Source: Paenibacillus castaneae (GTDB taxonomy: Bacteria > Bacillota > Bacilli > Paenibacillales > Paenibacillaceae). From it: a stretch of DNA of 64,000 nucleotides. A program made the translations under genes and the position numbers. The notes under the pieces were generated by a model. The model saw only the letters and a program-made list of their open reading frames with translations, did not search any database and was not told the origin of the DNA. The number at the start of each line of letters is the position of its first letter. Position 1 is the stretch's first letter. The stretch is taken from contig NZ_KZ614144.1 of NCBI RefSeq assembly GCF_002884445.1, forward strand, positions 5,231,212-5,295,211, written 5' to 3'. Shown here piece by piece: positions 62,073 to 64,000 of this stretch.

Positions 62073-64000
62073 TTAAACTGTCATATCATTTTCATTATCT
62101 ATTTCTTGCCCCAGCTGCAGTCTGTATTCACTCAGGGACATGCCAAAATGCTTTTTAAAGCGCGTATAAAAATAATTATTCTTCTCTAGTCCCACCTTGT
62201 CGATAACAGACGTTAAAGGCAGTTGCGTATTACGCATATATTCATCCAGCTTTTGCATTCGCGTATCGAAAATATACTGCGCTATAGACTGTCCATGTGC
62301 TGTTTTGAAAATTTGGCCTATATAGTTCGATGATAGCCGTAGTTTTTCGGCGATAAAGCTAAGGCATAATTCTGTGTTGGAATATTCTTGATTGACAATT
62401 CCGATAATGCGTAGTATCAAATGGTCATTACTATTAGATGTATTTCTGATAGCTCCTACCTTATAACTTAGCTTCTGTAAAAACGCATCCATCACGCTGT
62501 CTATATCTGTACTCACCTCTGCATTTTGGATCCCGCGCAAAAACTGCTGTAGCGTTAAATCCTGGCTATCCTTTACAGCAGGCATCTTACTTAACACATT
62601 GGAGTAAATGCTGTAAATCAAATGGACAATGCAATACACGATTTCGTCGTACATGTATTGATATAGCATCGGACTTATCGTTTGATAGATTGCAGCAGCA
62701 GATTCATAATTGCCCTCGAGCACCTTCTCAACCAACTGCTCCTCTTTCTTGATGGAGATGTGGAAATTATCTGTGTTGATTTCATCCATCATGTAAGGAG
62801 TAATAATAGAGCCATGTCCATAGCGCATCTTCAAGAGAATGGAGCCCTTCATATTATTATACATGCTAGGCAAATGCTCGAGCCCCTGAAACATCGTGCT
62901 ATACGCCATTGATAAAGAAATACGGAGATACTTAAGTGTATTACTCTGCACCTCACGCAAATAACGCTCTACTTTCTCCTGCAGCACTTTATATTGGGTT
63001 ACTGTGAAACAATCCATAAGCACTACGAATTTATCGGGTTCACTGCTGAAGATTTCACACACACCATAGTCCCCTGCCAGTTCTGTTGCAATATTCACAA
63101 TAGCATAGCGTAGTGCCCATCGTTCCTTCTGGCTATTCACAGATACAAATTGGCTGTAATTATCGATTTTAATGAGACACATACAAAGCTGACTGGTGGC
63201 GATATAATCCAAATTGATGTCATGCAGCTTCTCCAGCACTTTGTCTTTGGTGTGTGTGGTACTATCACTTAATAATGCATTGAGAAAATCTTCTTTGACA
63301 GCATAACCTGCTTCATGAATTATTTTGTCAAGCTGTTGATTTTTCTCTTTCATCGATTCGAACACAGACAAAATATAGTTAAATTCCTCCATTCCCGAAA
63401 CAACTGCATCATTTTTTTCGGGAGCTTCGCCGTTTATAATTTTCGTAATCGTTTGAATCGGATAGTTCAGTCTGCGAGCCAAATAGAGACAAATTACTGC
63501 ACAAATTATGAATATAACAACTACGATACCTACAGACATAAATGACGACTTAATTACCTCTTTAAACGTTTCTTTAACAGGAGTTAGCCCCATGATGTAC
63601 CAGTTATTTGCATTACTTTTGCTGCTTGATACAAGGTAGCTGATTCCGCCAATTTTTCTTATCTGATTATTGCTTCTTTCAAGTTCATGTGCTTCCTGGC
63701 TTAATGCGCGTACTTCACTCATATTTTTTTCAAACTCTGGTGTGAACGTCTTACTTAGAATAGACCCGTTCGTATCAACTACTAAAAAGGACGATTTCGT
63801 TTCAGGGTCATTGCCATTTATCGCTTGAATTGAATCCGTAAGCGCTTTCGTTCTGATGTTGACGACAATAGCATTTTTCAAGCCTGACGAGGTCACTCCC
63901 GGTTCAAATAATATATAGGAGCATGTATCAGCCGATTGCGTTGCTTCTTCTACAGATGTCACAATAGGCCGGCCACTATACTCAGCTACAAATTTTTTTT
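62073..64000 (-). CDS. Membrane-anchored AraC-type regulator, 5' end beyond the window
   Basis: The visible ~642 residues begin inside an extracellular cache-like sensor (KFVAEYSGRPIVT open to the edge), then a membrane helix (SVGIVVVIFIICAVICLYLAR), a HAMP-like linker, a middle domain and a C-terminal AraC HTH (LCLSFIAEKLRLSSNYIGQIF; VIDKVGLEKNNYFYTRFKKH). The HTH ends with FGMSLSEYRLQLG, close to the regulator at 43409. GTG at 63962 is internal, not the true start. It should control the neighbouring SLH gene or a transporter to the right. Confidence 0.85.
   Translation of the reverse strand, partial: KKFVAEYSGRPIVTSVEEATQSADTCSYILFEPGVTSSGLKNAIVVNIRTKALTDSIQAINGNDPETKSSFLVVDTNGSILSKTFTPEFEKNMSEVRALSQEAHELERSNNQIRKIGGISYLVSSSKSNANNWYIMGLTPVKETFKEVIKSSFMSVGIVVVIFIICAVICLYLARRLNYPIQTITKIINGEAPEKNDAVVSGMEEFNYILSVFESMKEKNQQLDKIIHEAGYAVKEDFLNALLSDSTTHTKDKVLEKLHDINLDYIATSQLCMCLIKIDNYSQFVSVNSQKERWALRYAIVNIATELAGDYGVCEIFSSEPDKFVVLMDCFTVTQYKVLQEKVERYLREVQSNTLKYLRISLSMAYSTMFQGLEHLPSMYNNMKGSILLKMRYGHGSIITPYMMDEINTDNFHISIKKEEQLVEKVLEGNYESAAAIYQTISPMLYQYMYDEIVYCIVHLIYSIYSNVLSKMPAVKDSQDLTLQQFLRGIQNAEVSTDIDSVMDAFLQKLSYKVGAIRNTSNSNDHLILRIIGIVNQEYSNTELCLSFIAEKLRLSSNYIGQIFKTAHGQSIAQYIFDTRMQKLDEYMRNTQLPLTSVIDKVGLEKNNYFYTRFKKHFGMSLSEYRLQLGQEIDNENDMTV

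Noticed and set aside
1..64000. CRISPR arrays, tRNA, rRNA or intact insertion sequences
   Set aside because: No spaced repeats, cloverleaf-like sequence, ribosomal signature or transposase motif was seen, though weak tRNA-like sequence could be missed by eye.

Overview
The window reads as chromosome from a spore-forming Paenibacillaceae-type Firmicute, most likely a Paenibacillus relative. Supporting signs are two large S-layer-homology (SLH) anchored proteins, two YjcZ-type small sporulation genes, a Spo0E-family phosphatase gene, strong AGGAGG-type ribosome binding sites with frequent TTG/GTG starts, LplB/YtcP-like sugar ABC permeases, and membrane-anchored AraC regulators beside sugar transport operons. 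No rRNA, tRNA, CRISPR array or intact insertion sequence was seen.

Layout. (1) 1-6.95 kb, minus strand: an exopolysaccharide-type operon encoding two related membrane-anchored TIM-barrel glycosidase-like proteins, a membrane-anchored HEAT-repeat protein and a family 2 glycosyltransferase cut by the window edge. (2) 7.2-7.5 kb: two YjcZ-like micro-genes between two near-identical terminators. (3) 7.6-12.7 kb: a GH3 glycosidase divergent from an AraC regulator, followed by an unusual PTS permease without an EIIB domain and with Phe at the phosphorylated-His position of EIIA. (4) 12.7-19.8 kb: a LacI-controlled operon (LacI, binding protein, two permeases, PHP-domain hydrolase, MFS exporter) with two matching operators. 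(5) 20-23.6 kb: a decaying patch holding an Mrr-N-like fragment with a frameshift, a 515-residue possible uracil-DNA-glycosylase-fold protein, and a WYL regulator broken by an exact 10-bp tandem duplication, then Spo0E-like and MazG-like genes. (6) 23.7-30.3 kb: a candidate small RNA, PhyH dioxygenase/AraC pair, NHL-repeat protein, and an IclR-led operon (SDR, FAH-family hydrolase, lactonase) fitting non-phosphorylative deoxyhexose (fucose/rhamnose) breakdown. (7) 30.5-64 kb: a large plant-polysaccharide region with a GH95 remnant, two giant SLH beta-helix proteins, GH43, L-rhamnose mutarotase, two near-duplicate Gfo/Idh oxidoreductases, an ABC importer, aldo/keto reductase, GH35, GH2, a DUF5054 pseudogene, an ABC permease remnant and two membrane AraC regulators.

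How the parts fit. The SLH beta-helix proteins would act on polysaccharide at the cell wall, ABC importers would bring in oligosaccharides, and the cytoplasmic GH43/GH35/GH2 enzymes, mutarotase, oxidoreductases and the deoxysugar operon would finish the job. Fucose/rhamnose appears repeatedly (GH95 remnant, rhamnose mutarotase, lactonase/SDR/FAH set), suggesting pectin (rhamnogalacturonan) or a fucosylated hemicellulose as substrate. At least five genes are broken (GH95, DUF5054, ABC permease, WYL, Mrr-N fragment), so the region is being remodelled. All family assignments come from reading motifs, not database searches.
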